Of a stretch of 64,000 nucleotides of DNA, positions 1 through 13,000 are shown piece after piece. The notes below the pieces were generated by a model. That model made no database searches. It had not been told where the DNA came from and was given only the letters and a program-made list of their open reading frames with translations. Origin of the DNA: Aquarana catesbeiana (Eukaryota > Chordata > Amphibia > Anura > Ranidae); NCBI RefSeq assembly GCF_042186555.1, contig NC_133330.1:342437911-342501910 (forward strand). Direction: 5' to 3'. How positions within the stretch are numbered: the stretch's first letter is position 1; every line of letters starts with the position of its first letter. Position numbers and translations under genes: made by a program.

Positions 1-409
1 CCCACCATCAGTCATGGATCAAGGCACAGACAGGATGGGGATGCTTGGCTGATGGCTATTGTTGGGGGGGGGGGGACGCTGCTGGCCCACATATAGCTGG
101 GAAATGGGCCCTACAGACATAAGAATATTTCTGATCCAATGAAAAACCAGATTGGATAATTCTGAGCTCAGGTCTGTGATTACCCCAAACCCCAATCACT
201 GGGCGGCACTATGAAAAGGAAGCCAAATCTGCATTCAGATTCTATTTAAAGGGACACCGTCCCCATCTTGGCCAATTCAGACAACAACCCATATGTTGGA
301 AAAATCCACCAGCAGAGGTCACCGTATCACCATACTGGTGAGGGTTCACCGACTCACGATATATTGTATTCCCATCCTTGAGACAAGTAGGGTGCCAGTG
401 CTGGGGTGA
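1..409. other. Non-coding sequence, no gene recognised
   Basis: No coding exon, RNA gene or recognised transposon is seen. A poly-G run of about 11 bases lies near 64-75. The segment is downstream of LURAP1. Confidence 0.5.
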
Positions 410-1010
410 CTCCGGATTGCTGGGTGTGTAGAGGGATTCCTGCAGGTCCATTCGGATCTTTGGGGGTGGAGCCAAATCTCTGGGGGTGTAGACAGATCCC
501 TGCAGGTGCAGCCAGATCTCTGGGGGTTCAGCAGGATCTTTGGGGAGGTGAAGCTGGATCTCTTGGGGTGGAGACGGATCCCTGCAGGTGCAGCCGGACC
601 TCTGGGGGTTTGTGGTATTTTTGGGGGTGGAGCCTGATCCCTGGGGGTGTAGATGGAATCCCTGCAGGTGCAGCCAGATTATTGGGGGTTTAGCAGGGTC
701 TTTGAGGGTGGAGTCGAATCTCTGGAGTTGTAGACAGATCCCTCTTGGTGCAGCTGGATCTCTGGGGGTTTAGCAGGATTTTTAGGGGTGGAGCGGGTGT
801 AGATGGATCCCTGCAGGTGCAGCCAGATCTCTAGGGGTTTAGCAGGATCTTTGGGGGTAGAGTCGGATCTCTGGGGGTGTAGACAGATCCCTGCAAGTTT
901 ACCAGGATCTTTGGGAGTGCAGCAAGATCTCTGGGGCTTTAGCAGGATCTTTAGGGGTGGAGCAGGAATTCTGGGGGTGGAGCCAGATTTTTAGGGATGT
1001 AGCTTGATTT
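410..1010. repeat. GATC-phased ~20-bp minisatellite
   Basis: About 30 degenerate monomers of roughly 20 bp. Most begin with GATC(T/C) and continue as CTGGGGGTGTAGACA or CTGCAGGTGCAGCCA. Two or three monomer types alternate, giving a weak 40-bp super-period. The small open frames here are translations of the repeat and are not considered genes. Confidence 0.85.
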
Positions 1011-2254
1011 CTGTGCCGTCATTCATTTCCAAGTCTGATCAGAGGAGAACGGTAGAAGTAATATTCCTGGATGGAGAAGATGAAACCTTCAGGTTCCTCT
1101 TTATACACCAGCTGAGGAATCAATAGACTAAAATAATGGGGGGTAGCTGATTGGTCCACAAACTCATGGACCACCCCCAGCAGAACCCAAGCTTCATATT
1201 TATTGGGTTTAAACAGAACCAGTCAGGATGGGAATATTGATCCAACATTGCTGGCTGGGTTTTCCAGAACTATTCACCATTCTGGACCCACCATGGCCCA
1301 TGACCTGGAATAAGCATGCAGTCAGTGAAGTTCAAAAGGTCCGAATTCCCATCATGCTTGTTCCAGGGTCTCAATGTGTACAATTAGGATGACACTGCAG
1401 TACCGGCAATGGTAACGCCAATATTCCAGCCCTGACATTTCCCTCAGTTATTTCAGTATGTATTGAATTGTAAGGAAGGTGAAAACGGATGACCAGAGAA
1501 GTCTATCACAGGACTGTATAGGGACACTCAATATTGTTATTGATCAGAAGCCGCAGGGGTGGAGAAACACCAAGAAAACCCAATCGTACAAAGTCAGAAA
1601 ACAGCTTCTGGAGGGTGGGGCAGAGAAAAGGACGTCCCCCGCACAGGATGAGGAGGGGGCGGGGACAGAGCAGTCCGGGATCTGAGGAACCCAAGGCACA
1701 CATGGAGGAGGATGTCAGTCAGATAACACTGGAGCTGCTGTAAGCTGGAAATTGGGGGAGAGAATAAAGTTTCTGTCCTTTCAAACTATGCAGACCAAGA
1801 ACCGTGCGTCCACCCCATACACCATGGCGGGCGGCTCCCCTACTGGTGGAGAGCTACAAGTACAGCCAGAGGTCACCGAGGTCTTATCTCCACCCAGCAG
1901 GGAAGTTTATCAGACAGAATAATTCAGAATCCAATCATATGCTTTATTCAGAAGAGCCACCAGCTGGAAACCAGTCTCCACCCACTGAACTATGGAACAG
2001 CGCCACTCAAAGGCGGTTCTAGGAATTGCACTTTGCTCCCAATGTAACCCCTAGTGTCTGCAATTAATATGACAATTTTCATTATTATTTCACACTCGGA
2101 TTGGTTGACTGCATTTTATTTTTATTGGATTGTGGAGCAGAAGTAAAACACCCTGCAGGAGGAAATATGACTTCATGTCCCCTCCCCATCCCTCCATACA
2201 TTCCTGAGAGGCGAAAGATGGCAGACTCCTCCATAACGATTATACTGAGAATTC
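1011..2254. other. Non-coding sequence, no gene recognised
   Basis: Short open frames only, without similarity that I recognise and without splice-site-bounded conserved blocks. No tandem repeat is evident. Confidence 0.4.
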
Positions 2255-2259
2255 TGTAT

Positions 2260-2672
2260 GTACATTCGCATAGCTGTCCATTGAAACTGCATGTAAATTT
2301 CAGATCAAATGTCCTCTGCAGATCGAGCGTGTGAATGGGGAAAATACCACCTTATAGCCACTAGATGGTGCTGAATATCATCGGACATAAGCATGCTCTT
2401 TAGCTCCATCTAGTGGTTATAATGTGGTATTGTCCACATTCACACATTCGAACTGCAGAGAATGTAGCCTGAGAACAATCGATCTAGCTCCATTATTACT
2501 ATTATTATACAGGATTTATATAGCGCCAACAGTTTACGCAGCGCTTCACAGCATGAGGGCAGACAGTACAGTTACAATACAGTAGGAATCAGAGGGCCCT
2601 GCTCGTTAGAGCTTACCATCCATTCACACAAATTTAAATGCAGTTTTTCTGGAGGAACAGCTATGCAAATTT
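2260..2672. mobile_element. Palindromic MITE-like element split by a LINE fragment
   Basis: The left arm (about 2260-2375) and right arm (about 2398-2470, resuming at 2625-2672) are inverted copies. The inner arms share CCACTAGATGG / CCATCTAGTGG and GTGTGAATG / CATTCACAC. The outer arms share GCATAGCTGT / ACAGCTATGC and AAACTGCAT. The right arm is interrupted by an unrelated LINE tail, so the palindrome is older. No transposase is present, and I could not define a target-site duplication. Confidence 0.7.
2490..2622 (-). mobile_element. 3' tail of an L2/CR1-like LINE (truncated copy)
   Basis: Reverse complement of the 3' end of the LINE at 4945-5845. It shares the (ATT)n tail, the block GGATTTATATAGCGCCAACA, and the AGGGCCCTGCTC block. 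It carries only about 130 bp of 3' untranslated sequence and sits inside the right arm of a palindromic element. Confidence 0.75.
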
Positions 2673-2689
2673 TTTTTTATGAAGACACC

Positions 2690-2990
2690 CCTTTGCATAA
2701 CGGTTGGAGCCTCTGTCAGATTTCTGTTTGCTTCCCTACTGGGTACATTTAACCTCACTTCCTGGCAGGACAGGAAATGATTAGAAATCTCTCCAATGGG
2801 GACAAAAAAAAAAAAAGGGGAAGGGGGATGGAGAAGGAGGGTGCGGTCTTCTGATATTGTTATTATTGCTGTCTGTCCCAGTGACAACCTCCCCCCCCAT
2901 TTCTTATACAGGTGTCACAAGGACAGGAAGTGAGGAAAATTCCCCTCAGTGGGGGTCACAGTCACAAACCGGAGATTACATTTCATTCTA
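2690..2990. repeat. Dispersed inverted repeat containing the GGACAGGAAGTGA motif
   Basis: The left part has CCTCACTTCCTGGCAGGAC (about 2752) and the right part has GGACAGGAAGTGAGG (2921-2935), in inverted orientation. The right part, from 2911, closely resembles the 31-bp unit of the array at 36030-46240. Related sequence occurs near 14752-14947 and 26640. Probably a non-autonomous frog repeat. Confidence 0.5.
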
Positions 2991-3067
2991 CCCTTATTCT
3001 AAAACTAAAAGTAGATGGGCTGGTAGAGTCCGGCTTTAAGTTTGGGTCCTTCAATTGTCCTTCAATA

Positions 3068-3073
3068 TTTATT
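3068..3073 (-). promoter_or_regulatory. Candidate poly(A) signal of LURAP1
   Basis: AATAAA on the minus strand, about 350 bases beyond the LURAP1 stop codon. It would give a short 3' UTR. This is a motif match only; other signals further downstream are possible. Confidence 0.35.
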
Positions 3074-3419
3074 GCAGCAGCAGAGTTTCTATTGGCTGTT
3101 TTCTTCTCGTGGGCGGGGTCAGAACACTGGGTTGGTGCATTTGTCACCTCGATACCTATAAATTATATTCATCGTTCTCTGTAATATATTAAAGTGATCT
3201 CAGAAAAATGATACAAATAAGTGATCTGTGACCAATCACAGGGCTGGGAACCATTGTCTGTCTATACATGTTTGGCGCAGTTTACAGATCTGCGAGGCCT
3301 GAACAAGGCGTGGTAAGTTCTCCGGGGCCTTCGCATAGACAAGCGATTCAAGTAATCGGCTTCCGAGGAAAATCCAGAACCTTCCCGCCCTGAGGTCAGG
3401 AACCGCGCTGGTCACATGA

Positions 3420-4079
3420 CTACAAGAACGTCACATCGTCCTGAGACTGCACCCAGCGCCAGTGCGCGTCGTACTCCAGCTGGATCTTATTGGACAGTTT
3501 GTATTTGTCTATGTCCACCCGGCCGTTCTGGGCCACCCTGACCTTCGCCTTGTCCTCAGAGGGTCTGGCGTCCGGCTCCGGAGTGTGCTTGGCTGACCCA
3601 TTTGGCGTTTGTCCAGACTGGGAACTCTGGGAGAGGACCTGCGGCCGGGGCACCTTACCTTTATCCGCATTGCCCTGGCAGGTCACATAGTCCACCCGCT
3701 CTGCCTTTGAAGGAGAGCCCCTGGGTTTTTCGCCATCCTGCTCGTTGGTGGTCGGCGGCAGCCCATGGCGGTACGGGGTGGAGGACACGGCCGGCTCGCT
3801 GATGCTCAGGCTGTACTCGTCCATGTCGTCGGCCAACGTGTCCAGGTAGCTCCCGATGGAGATGCTGTCCAGCTTATCGTTGGGGTCCTGGAGGCTGTTC
3901 CAGCTGCCGCGGCGGGACGTCTCCCGGCTCCCGGTCAGGCTGTACTGACTGCTGGTCAGACTACTACAGCGGCTGGTCAGATTCCCCCTCTCCTCCAAGA
4001 TCCACTTTACCGACTCGATCCCTTCATTCACCGCCAGCAGCTGCTGCAGGATCTGAACATCGATCGCTCTCAGGCAGGC
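3420..4079 (-). CDS. LURAP1: LURAP1 coding exon 2 (residues 61-279 and stop)
   Basis: The open frame runs from the acceptor AG at 4080-4081 to TAG at 3420-3422. The first codons read ACLRAIDV and continue the leucine-rich region begun in exon 1. The open frame extends a little upstream of the acceptor, but those residues match intron sequence, not the family. The central part (about residues 145-245) is Ser/Pro/Lys-rich and poorly conserved. The final AHWRWVQSQDDVTFL matches the conserved family C terminus. Confidence 0.92.
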   Translation of the reverse strand, partial: ACLRAIDVQILQQLLAVNEGIESVKWILEERGNLTSRCSSLTSSQYSLTGSRETSRRGSWNSLQDPNDKLDSISIGSYLDTLADDMDEYSLSISEPAVSSTPYRHGLPPTTNEQDGEKPRGSPSKAERVDYVTCQGNADKGKVPRPQVLSQSSQSGQTPNGSAKHTPEPDARPSEDKAKVRVAQNGRVDIDKYKLSNKIQLEYDAHWRWVQSQDDVTFL

Positions 4080-7000
4080 CTGCAGGGAGGAACAACAAGA
4101 GGGTGAGGGGCAGGAAAAGACCTCCGTGGGCACATTATACTTATCATTGATTATTAGTATTCATTGATTATCATTAATTATTATTATTCATTGATTATCG
4201 TTAATTATTATTATTCATTGATTATTATTATTATTCATTGATTATCATTATTATTATGTTCTAGACACAGACTGAGGCCTGGACCAAGTCACAGTCCTGT
4301 CCACACCACTGCAGCAGTGCCACTTAGCAGTCTGGGTATCTATTCCCACCCCCCGCCGCGGCCATCCTCACAGGAGGGTAGACGGCGGGAGGTGTGGCAG
4401 GTCTGGATGAAGGGTGGGAGCTGCCCAATTTTTCAAATTTTACTAATTGCAGAGGGACAGCGGGTGTTGAATGCTGGAGCCAATGGAGCGGATGTGTAAA
4501 TATATATACAATGTATCTACTTTGTATTCCCCATTTGTATTTACCTATCCTCTCTACAGCAACAGATGAAAAATTGGCCATTGGAATCTAACCAGCGATG
4601 GTTATGTTTAGACACCTATATGGCGTACAACCCCTCCCGGCCGTTCTCTAGGATGCATTACATGAACAGATCCACTGAAGGTCAGCAGATGAATGTTTCC
4701 CAGAAGACCAGAAATGAAACAGTTAAACTGAAGACCCCCCATTCCTCCCCCAGCCTGCTAATTAATGAGATTCTCCGACCTGACCTCAGTGGGATTAGAG
4801 AGCAGATTGAGAAGATGATGTCATGGTGGGTGGGTGACAGGAAATACATTCAATGTTACAGGTCACATGACATCATGACACCATGGACGCCCTCGGTCTA
4901 TCACCCCCCATTCAGTGAACGGTGAAATGATTTTGTAGAGAATTTGTCTGTTTTCACATATTAACAAACGAAACCACCAAGCTCCTCATTCACTCCCTCG
5001 TTATCTCTCTCCTTGACTATTGCAACTCCCTTCTCATTGGCCACCTCTCCATAGACTATCCCCTCTTCAGTCTATCATGAATGCTGCTGCCAGACTTATC
5101 CACCTTACCAACCGCTCAGTGTCTGCCACCCCTCTCCTCCAATCCCTACACTGGTCTCCATTCAGTGTCCGCCAACCCTCTCCTCCAATCCCTACACTGG
5201 TCTCCATTCAGTGTCTGCCAACCCTCTCCTCCAATCCCTACACTGGTCTCCATTCAGTGTCTGCCAGCCCTCTCCTCCAATCCCTACACTGGTCTCCAGT
5301 GTCTGCCAGCCCTCTCCTCCAATCCCTACACTGGCTCCCAATCACTCAGCGAATTAAATTCAAAATACTAACCACAACATACAAAGCCATTCCCAACTCT
5401 GCCCAGAGCTACATCACTAATCTAGTCTCCAAATGTCACCAAACTGTCTTCTCCGCTCTTCTCAAGACCTCCTACTCTCAATATCCCTGGTCTCCTCCTC
5501 CCATGCTCGTCTCCAGGATTTCTCCAGAGCCTCCCCCATCCTCTGGAACTCTCTGCCTCAACCTGTCCGGCCACCTCCTATTCTGGCCGCCTTCAGGCAA
5601 TTCCTGAAAACTCATCTCTTCGGGGAAAGCCTATCACGCCTCCAACTTTCATCAGCTCATCCCCCACAGTTACAACCTTTTGTACCACCTGCACCACCCC
5701 ATTAGATTGTAAGTTCTTCTGAGCAGGGCCCTTTAATCCTCTTGTATTTTATTGTATTGTAACTGTATTGTCTCCCTTTTATATTGTAAAGTGCTGCGTA
5801 AACTGTTGGCGCTATATAAATCCTGTATAATAATAATAATATTAATCTTTATTTCTAATAAACCCAATTCACGTAAGGTTTACCCCTCTGATGGCGACAC
5901 GAGCAAACGCTTTCACTGCATAACATGAAACCACGAAAGTAAAGGTCTGTGAATTGGCGGCTGCTGAGGGCACAGTCACCGTTCTGCAGCGGATTCATCA
6001 ATGAGAAACGGAGACGGATCCGATTCTCCTGATGGAAAATGAAGACATTTATCTGCTGACAAGTGAGATGGAGATGCCACTGGGGAGGTCAGGAAGAGTC
6101 TCCGGAGGACGGATTGTTTCCCCAACACAAGGTCACATTTATATCATCACCATTACAAATGTGTCTGTGAATACAGGAGTCGCTGGAGTCATTTCTGAGG
6201 GGCGCTATATTCCATTCGATCCCAACTGAATATGTCAGGGAAGGATTCCTAATATTTAACTTCAATTTTATCTTTTTCAATGCTTTTTTTTTTAGTGCCA
6301 GTAAAAAAGTGTGGTCTTGGTTCAATGACCCCCAGCATCATTTCCTGTGAGCCCAGGGTATCATGGACCCGCCCCCTGGAAGTGTCATGGACCCCGCCCC
6401 CTGCAGGCGTCATGGACCCTGCCCCCTGCAGGCGTCATGGACCCCGCCCCCTGCAGGCGTCATGGACCCCGCCCCCTGCAGGTGTCATGGACCCCGGCCC
6501 CTGGAGGTGTCATGGACCCCGGCCCCTGGAGGTGTCATGGACCTCGGCCCCTGGAGGTGTCATGGACCTCGGCCCCTGGAGGTGTCATGGACCTCGGCCA
6601 CTGGAGGTGTCATGGACCTCGGCCACTGGAGGTGTCATGGACCTCGGCCCCTGGGAGTGTCATGGACCTCGCCCCCTGGAGGTGTCATGGACCTCGGCCC
6701 CTGGAGGTGTCATGGACCCCGGCCCCTGGAGGTGTCATGGACCTCGCCCCTTGGGGGTGTCATGGACCTCACCCCCTCCAGGTGTCTTGGACCTCGCCCC
6801 CTCCGGGTGTCTTGGACCTCGCCCCCTGGAGGTGTCATGGACCTCGGCCCCTGGAGGTGTCTTGGACCTCGCCCCCTGGAGGTGTCATGGACCCCGGCCC
6901 CTGGAGGTGTCATGGACCTCGCCCCTTGGGGGTGTCATGGACCTCACCCCCTCCAGGTGTCTTGGACCTCGCCCCCTCCGGGTGTCTTGGACCTCGCCCC

Positions 7001-10000
7001 CTGGAGGTGTCATGGACCTCGCCCCCTGGAGGTGTCATGGACCTCGCCCCCTGGAGGTGTCATGGACCTCGCCCCCTGGAGGTGTCATGGACCTCGCCCC
7101 CTGGAGATGTTATTAACCAGCCTGGGCTCACGGTGAAATGCTGCATAGAACGGTTCTGCTTCAGGTAGGCCTGAAGACTGGCTACAGGAGAGCAGATAGC
7201 GGGACTTGAGGGGGCGAGTGGGAGTTGGACAAAGCTGGGTTAGAATTATGCAAATACAGGACTAAAACATAGACACAGGGTTTATAAACATTGTTTAGAC
7301 AGGCGATAGAGAAAGATACAGAGTAACATTGTTTATAAACATTGACCAGATAGAGAGATAAAAAGTAACATTTAACTCCTTATTAACCCTTAATTTACCC
7401 TAATAAACCCTAATTAACTCCTTCCTTCCCTTCTGGCCTTAACTACTATTTTCCTGCTGATGTTTATATGTCAGTTTTTCTAACCAATAATATTTAACCA
7501 CTTGGATGGACAATGACGGACAATGATGGACAATGAATATGACGGACTATGACAACGATGGACAATAATGGACAGTGACAATGACGGACAATGATAATGA
7601 CGGACAATGATAATGTTGGACAATGATAATGACGGACAATAATGGACAATGACAATGATGGACAATAACAATGATGACAATGGACAATGGCAATGATGGA
7701 GAATAATGGATAGTGACAATGATGGACAATGACAATGATGGACAATGACAAAGATGGACAATGACAATGATGGACAAAGACAATGATGGACAATGATGGA
7801 CAATGACAATGATGGACAATGACGGACAATGATGGACAATGACGGACAATGACAATGATGGACAATGACGGACAATGACAATGATGGACAATGATGGACA
7901 ATGATGGACAATGACAATGACAATGATGGACAATGACAATGATAATGATGGACAATGACAATGATGGACAATGACAATGATGGACAATGACAATGATGGA
8001 CAATGACAATGATGGACAATGATGGACAATGACAATGATGGACAATGACAATGATGGACAATGATGGACAATGACAATGATGGACAATGATGGACAATGA
8101 CAATGATGGACAATGACAATGATGGACAATGACAATGATGGACAATGATGGACAATGACAATGACAATGATGGACAATGACAATGATAATGATGGACAAT
8201 GACAATGATGGACAATGACAATGATGGACAATGACAATGATGGACAATGACAATGATGGACAATGATGGACAATGACAATGATGGACAATGACAATGATG
8301 GACAATGACAATGATGGACAATGACAATGATGGACAATGATGGACAATGACAATGATGGACAATGACAATGACAATGACGGACAATGATGGACAATGACA
8401 ATGATGGACAATGATGGACAATGACAGTGATGGACAATGACAAAGATGGACAGTGATGGACAATGACAATAATAAAGATGGACAATGACAAAGATGGACA
8501 GTGATGGACAATGACAATAATAAAGATGGACAATGACGGACAGTGATGGATAAAGACAATGATGGACAATGATAAAGATAGACAAAGACAATGATGGACA
8601 GTGATGGACAATGACAATGATGGACAGTGATGGACAATGACAATGATGGACAGTGATGGTGTCGCCCCCCTGATTTCTATGATTGGTATAATGGTCAGTG
8701 ATGGCAAACCTCGGCACCCCAGATGTTTTGGAACTACATTAACCATGATGCTCCACTACACTGCAGAGTACATGAGCATCATGGGAAATGTAGTTCCAAA
8801 ACATCTGGGGTGCCAAGGTTTGCCATTACTGGTATAAGTAATAACAGACAATGAACACACACGTCTTCTGTACAATAATCCCTCCAACTCCCATCTGTTT
8901 ATTCCATCCGCCAATCCCGCTGGCTGCTGAGCCAAACCAGAGGAAACATCTGGGAACCCCATTGCCCCCCCCCCCCCCCCCCCAACACACACGGCAGATA
9001 GAAGTCTGAGGTCCCCGGAGGATTGGGATGTTCCAGACTTCCGTGTGTACGTGACATGAAGAGCCAGCGGAGGGGACATGGACGGACTCCAGGGAGGGAG
9101 AGACAAGGCTGGGAAGAGATTGGTGGGAGGATCAGAGAACGTTCCCCTTCTGCCGACATCCTCCGCTCATCTGGAAATATTGCAGAAGATATACAATACA
9201 AATCACACAGACAGCACAAATCGGGGGGTCATTTACTAAGGAGTGCTTCCTTCACAACATACACCCAACTGTATACAAAACAGGATTTTCACATGTGATT
9301 GCATGATTATCAGCACAACTTCACAACATTCACTAGGTGAAAGTAACAGGTAAACATGTACTACTCCTTTAGTAAATCAACCCCCAAATCTGATCTCTGC
9401 TGTACAGTATGTCTGAAGCCTCATGACTGGACGGCAGGGGGTTTCATCTGTAACTGCAGGAAGGGTTCTCTACAGTTATAGCGGTGACAGGGGAGATATT
9501 CTGCAACAGGAAAAGTAAAAGGGACAGCTTCTTTCCAAAAAGAACAAAATACAAAAAGTACACCAAATTCTTCACAAATCCATTGCAGGGGGCCAATCAG
9601 GAATTCTTTCAATTGCACCCAGAGGGTTAAATGTCCAATCTTTCCAATGATTTACAATACATGTCTATGAGTCGGCTAACCAGCTAAGAACAATGCACTC
9701 CCTGTGAGGCTGACAGAGTAGGGAGGCGGGGTCAGACTAAAGGTTTGCTCCCTCTAGAGGTTAAAATAAGAAAAACATGGAAGGTCCAATGTGTAAGAAA
9801 GTCACATAGAAGATAATGAACTGCGCTCACAGTACACTGGACTTTGCCATTAGGAGGAATGTACGGAGAACACCTAAAATATACACATTTAGTACATCTC
9901 TGCAAAACATTTCCAGGTTTTATCCCTTTAAAAAATAGACGGAGATCTGCCAGAAATCCAGAGAGATCCCAACTTCCTGTACTGAACCGACGACACGGAG

Positions 10001-13000
10001 CCTCCGAAAGAGCCGGACACAGCAAGGAGCCAGTATGGGAGTAGAGTGCCGGGAGTTATGGAGAGGAGAGAGAGGAGTTAGAGAAATGAGAAGGGGGGGA
10101 TAAGGGTTAGGGGGAGGAGAGGGAGGGGTAAAGGTAATGGGAGGAGTTAGGGAATGATAGGGGAGGGGTTAGTGGGATAAAGAAAGGGAGAGTAGTTAGG
10201 AAGATGAGAGGGGAGGAGTTAGGGAATGAGAGGGGAGGGGTTAGGGGGATGAGGAACAGGGAGTAGTTAGGAAGTTGAGAAGGGGGGAGGAGTTAGGGAA
10301 ATGAGGAGGGGGTCAAAGGAATAGGGAGAGAAGTAGAGCGGAAGAGTAAAGGAGATGGGAGGAGTTAGGGCATGAGAGGAGGGGGGATAGAGGGATGAAG
10401 AAGGGGTAATAGTTAGAAAGATGAGGGGAGGGGAGGAGTTAGGGAAATGAGGAGGGAGTATAAGGATTAGGGGGTTAAGGAGATGGGAGGATTTAGCGAA
10501 TGAGAGGGGAGGGGTTAGAGGGATGAAGAAGTGGGAGTAGTTAGGAAGATGAGGGGAGGAATTAGGGAAATTAGGAGGGGTTATAAGGGTTAGGGGGTTA
10601 AGGAGATGGGAGGAGTTAGGGAATGAGAGGGGAGGGGTTAGTGGGATGAAGAAGTGGGAGTAGTGAGGAAGATGAGGAGAGGGGAGGAGTTTGGTTAATA
10701 AGTAGGGGGTGGGGTTATGGCGATGAGGAGACACATAAAGGAGCTGCTAGGGGAGGGGAGCAAACCCTGAAAATGATTTAGATGTAAGGAGGGGAGGAGT
10801 TAGGGAGATGGGGTTATGAAGATGAGAGGGGAGGAGTTAGGGAGATGAAGGGAGGAGTATGGAGATGAGGGGAGGGCTAAAGGCAGGAGGAGAGGGGGGT
10901 GGGGTTATGGAGATGAAAGGGGAGTGGTTAGGAAGATGAGGAAAGGGGGGGGAGTTAGATAGATGAGGGGGAGGGTTAATGAGATGAGGAGGGGGATAGG
11001 GTTATAGAGATGAAGGGACAGGAGGAGTAAAGGAGATGAGGAAAGGGGAGGTGTTAGGCAATAGGAGGGAGGGGTTAGGAAGAAGAGGAAAGGGGAGGAG
11101 TTAGATAAGGTGGGAGAGGAGTGAAGGGGGTAGGGTCATGGAGCTGAGGAGGGGGAGGGATTATGAAGATGAGGAGTGGAAGGTGTTCTGTAGTCCAGCA
11201 GGGGAGAACAGGGCAGGGCTGACACCACAGCTTGGGATTTTAGGGCAGCAGAGGTGGAGAGGAAGTTGGGAGCTTGATGGATTTCCTGCAGGATCAGTGG
11301 GTATATTTTTTGTACTGCAGCATATTTTGAAGAGATATAACAGGTTGATGTATTGGGGGGGGGAGGACCTCGTGGCAGACTGGAGCAGTTTTGATCGGTT
11401 TCCTTACTCTGAAAGTGGGAATGTCGATCTTTTAATTCATAAATCTGTTTTGGGTGGAACTGGCCGCACACCCAGTACAGGATCCCATTAAATTACCTTC
11501 CCTGATCCCTGGAGATGGGAAGATCTCCTCCTCTCACCAATCAGAGAGCTCCGAAAACTTCCATTGCTGAACACATAGAAGTCAGGTCGGACTGTGTAGC
11601 TCCTCCCCCTCAGGTATAACCATGTATGCCCAGCAGAGCTGAGTGTAGTCTTCATGGAGCCGCACACCGTAGTGCTCCCATATTGGTGGGCTCCATCAGG
11701 TTGTCCTCACTGACGCTCTCCAATGTATTGGGCATCCCAGAGCCTGCCCGCCCACAGGTTAGAATCTGCCCAAATCATTCCTACCCCAGACAGATGATTC
11801 CCCCCCCAATATTCACATGAACAGGAATGTCTGGCTCATCAGGAAGTTCCTGTTGAGTCAATCCCTCCCCTCACCCGGCCTCTCTGAGATCAGTAGGCGT
11901 TCTCTTATACCTTTCTACCCATCAGCTTTAAAGTAACAAAATAGTCATCCTCCATCAGGAATATGTACCTTGTATCAAATGTATCTTACGCACCAGCCAA
12001 TCAGAATCCTTGTCACTGAAATGACACTGATGGGATTTATAATACAGAAAATGTCTCTGATATTTGTACAGAACTCCTTCCTTCCCCTCCAATGTCTGTC
12101 TGTACTCCACCCAGTAATAGCACCGCAGGGGCGGAGCTAAGAAAGGGCCTTCAGACAGGGGCAGCGGACTGAACCCTCCCAGGGCAGCATATGAGGAGCT
12201 GCATAGATTCTGATTGGTCGTTCTGCCTGGGAAAGCCTCTTAAAGTCATATACAATTTCCAGCATTCCAGCAGGCTTTTATCTGAGCATCTAGGAGGGCT
12301 GGATAAGGGGCGGATATGGGGATAAGGGATGGATCTGGTGGTGACATGGGGCGGATCTGGTGGTGACATGGGGCGGATCTGGTGGTGACATGGGGCGGAT
12401 CTGGTGGTGACATGGGGCAGATCTGGTGATGACATGGGGCAGATCTGGTGATGACATGGGGCAGATCTGGTGGTGACATGGGGCAGATCTGGTGGTGACA
12501 TGGGGCAGATCTGGTGATGACATGGGGCAGATCTGGTGATGACATGGGGCAGATCTGGTGATGACATGGGGCAGATCTGGTGGTGACATGGGGCAGATTT
12601 GGTGGTGACATGGGGCAGATCTGGTGGTGACATGGGGCAGATTTGGTGGTGACATGGGGCAGATCTGGTGGTGACATGGGGCAGATCTGGTGGTGACAAG
12701 GGGTGGATCTGGTTCTAGGCTGCAGATCTGGTGGATCCTCCATCAGGAATATGTATCTTGTATCAAATGTATCGGATCTGTGGATAAGGGATGGAACTGG
12801 TGGTGATAAGGGGCAGATTTGGTGGTAATAAGGGGAGGATCCTATGATGACAAGGGTAGGATCTGGTGGTAGGGGGCAGATCTGGTGATGACAAGGGGCG
12901 GACCTGGTGACAAGGGGCGGACCTGGTGATGACAAGGGGCGGACCTGGTGATGACAAGGGGCGGATCAGGTGATCAGAGGTGAATCTGGTGATAAGGGCG

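Noticed and set aside
7480..8746. Three overlapping minus-strand open frames of about 400 codons rich in His, Ser and Ile
   Set aside because: GGACAATGATG repeats lacking stops on the minus strand. All three frames are equally open.
10050..11180. True interstitial telomere array
   Set aside because: The TTAGGG hexamers are scattered within a different G-rich unit and never in uninterrupted tandem.
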